In this document: positions 27,299-28,287 of the stretch, piece by piece
Position numbering within the stretch: position 1 is the stretch's first letter
Layout: the number at the start of each line of letters is the position of its first letter
From: JBOHNS01 sp050730835
GTDB taxonomy: Bacteria; Patescibacteriota; Saccharimonadia; Saccharimonadales; UBA4665
Length of the DNA stretch: 28,287 nt
Direction: 5' to 3'
Assembly (NCBI GenBank): GCA_050730835.1
Contig: JBOHNS010000007.1
Span: 1 to 28,287, forward strand
Notes under the pieces: model-generated
Told to the model about the DNA's origin: nothing
Database searches by the model: none
Seen by the model: only the letters and a program-made list of their open reading frames with translations
Program-made: the position numbers and the translations under genes

Positions 27299-28030
27299 AT
27301 GAAAAATAAATTCGCCATATTGGTGGCGGAGTTGTTTGGTACATTAATATTAACTTTAGTTTATGTTAGTGTGCAGCACTCCGGAATTGGCTATCCATTG
27401 TTTATCGGCTTGGGTGCCGCTGCGGCCGTCGGCGGCTTGGTTATGGTTTTTGCGCGCACTTCGGGGGCGCAATTAAACCCAGCCCTAACTTTTGGGCTTT
27501 GGACAAACCGCAAAGTCAAAACTGCTCCGGCAATTATGTATATTGCCATGCAGATCGCCGGCGGCGCCATAGCTTGGCCGCTGTACGATTATTTGGCCAA
27601 ATCGCCGTTGCAAAGCTTGACTGGTAATTTTAGCGTCAAGATCATGGTAGCTCAGGCTATCGGCATGTTCATTTTTGCAATTGCCTGGTCGGCCGCGGCC
27701 GCCCAAAAGTACGTTGGCTGGCGCCTGGCTGTGACAGCCGGCGGCGGCTTTGCCTTGGCCATAATTGTCGCTTCCATCGGCTCGTATGGTTTTGCCAATC
27801 CAGCCATCGCGCTGGGCGACCACGCTTGGGCTTGGGGCAATTACGTGTTAGGTCCGGCCATTGGCGGTCTTGTCGGCGTCAACTTCTATAATTTGTTGTT
27901 TACGAGTTCCGGTTTTGGTTTTAACAAACCGCAAACCGCCAAAATTGCCAGCACCGCTAGCAGCTCAACCACCGCCAAGAAGCCAGCCAAGCAACCAACC
28001 AAAAAACCAGCTAAAAAAGCTAAAAAGTAA
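27299..28030 (+). CDS. Aquaporin/MIP-family channel with atypical second NPA motif
   Basis: The 243-aa protein has about six transmembrane helices and two half-helices with NPA motifs: 'SGAQLNPALTFGLW' (NPA 60-62) and 'GFANPAIALGD' (NPA 167-169). MIP channels pass water, glycerol or small neutral solutes. The second NPA is normally followed by Arg, which forms the selectivity filter; here it is Ile, so the pore should be less selective or carry another solute. The C-terminus is a long Ala/Lys/Pro-rich basic tail. GGAGG lies 11 nt before the ATG at 27299. A strong terminator follows. Confidence 0.88.
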   Translation: MKNKFAILVAELFGTLILTLVYVSVQHSGIGYPLFIGLGAAAAVGGLVMVFARTSGAQLNPALTFGLWTNRKVKTAPAIMYIAMQIAGGAIAWPLYDYLAKSPLQSLTGNFSVKIMVAQAIGMFIFAIAWSAAAAQKYVGWRLAVTAGGGFALAIIVASIGSYGFANPAIALGDHAWAWGNYVLGPAIGGLVGVNFYNLLFTSSGFGFNKPQTAKIASTASSSTTAKKPAKQPTKKPAKKAKK

Positions 28031-28053
28031 ATAACTTTTACTCATAAACTTTT

Positions 28054-28088
28054 ATCCCGCTCTTTTTTAATAAGGAGCGGGATTTTTT
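28054..28088 (+). terminator. Rho-independent terminator after the aquaporin-like gene
   Basis: ATCCCGCTC and GAGCGGGAT form a perfect 9-bp stem with a 12-nt loop, followed directly by a run of six T's (28083-28088). This is the clearest terminator in the window. Confidence 0.92.
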
Positions 28089-28124
28089 AATGTTCTTTCT
28101 TGGCTTATGGACCAAGCGGCAACT

Positions 28125-28287
28125 TTAATGTTCCCTCTGGCTAAAGAACCAAAGCAGTATCTTTTTTGCTGTCAAAAAAGTTACCAAAAAACTTTCGGGC
28201 TGATAAGCCGCCAGCCAGGACTTTAAGTCATCAATTTGCCGCGCCAAAACGACTTCCGCTGGTCGGCCTGATTTTTTATTGTTTCTA
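28125..28287 (-). CDS. Possible partial ORF running off the window
   Basis: On the minus strand a frame is open from the window edge to TAA at 28127-28125 (54 codons). It begins with a basic stretch and has 'PAEVVLARQIDDLKSWLAAY' in the middle and a hydrophobic end. I recognise no family. The region is rich in A/T runs and small repeats and could be non-coding. Confidence 0.3.
   Translation of the reverse strand, partial: RNNKKSGRPAEVVLARQIDDLKSWLAAYQPESFLVTFLTAKKILLWFFSQREH

Overview
The window looks like a chromosomal segment of a member of the Patescibacteria (CPR), most likely Candidatus Saccharibacteria. This rests on small streamlined genes, an ATP synthase delta subunit about 45 residues shorter than usual, an orphan CobO-like protein, and a Patescibacteria-style integrative element. 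TGA is used as a normal stop (for example atpF and the DUF5659 gene), which argues against the code-25 lineages Gracilibacteria and Absconditabacteria. Assignment to Saccharibacteria is inference.

Layout. (1) About 1-5831: the right-hand part of an integrative element. It has a membrane-anchored protein divergent from a small XRE regulator, then unknown element genes, a DUF5659 protein, an unlisted 54-aa protein, a winged-helix/Rep-like protein, a zinc-ribbon protein with a probable +1 frameshift near its N-terminus, and a large serine recombinase whose last codons run into the 3' half of a host tRNA-Asn. (2) 5832-15904: carbohydrate and cell-surface genes. These are a glucosidase, a GT4 and three GT2 glycosyltransferases, a membrane-anchored glycosidase and a GtrA-like flippase, together with smpB (with a second SmpB-like tail behind it), a decayed alpha/beta hydrolase and a complete IS982-family insertion sequence sitting at the stop codon of the GtrA gene. 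(3) 15931-19159: minus-strand housekeeping and regulatory genes: a diacylglycerol-kinase-like lipid kinase, a sigma-70-type factor broken by a 7-bp tandem duplication, its small partner gene, a CobO-like ATPase and a glutaredoxin. (4) 19249-27101: the ATP synthase operon atpI-B-E-F-H-A-[IVP]-G-D-[IVP]-C. An aquaporin-like channel with a strong terminator follows.

The most unusual feature is in the ATP synthase operon. Two genes of the 23S rRNA intervening-sequence four-helix-bundle family sit between atpA/atpG and atpD/atpC. Each is flanked by arms made of exactly four 7-nt units (GTAGNNA on the left, TNNCTAC on the right). The arms are complementary to each other, so the ORF would sit in the loop of a roughly 30-bp RNA or DNA stem. 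In both cassettes the left arm supplies the last codons and the TAG stop of the upstream ATP synthase gene. On the right, a small hairpin with a GGA loop carries the Shine-Dalgarno sequence of the downstream gene. A third copy of the right arm and SD hairpin, without an ORF and with an unrelated 7-nt repeat on its left, lies between atpF and atpH. A large imperfect palindrome lies between atpE and atpF. I read these as operon-compatible mobile cassettes and their scars.

A second window-wide pattern is that first genes of host transcription units typically have a -10-like hexamer only 6-8 nt before the ATG and no Shine-Dalgarno sequence, which predicts leaderless mRNAs. Element genes and most downstream operon genes have clear Shine-Dalgarno sequences.
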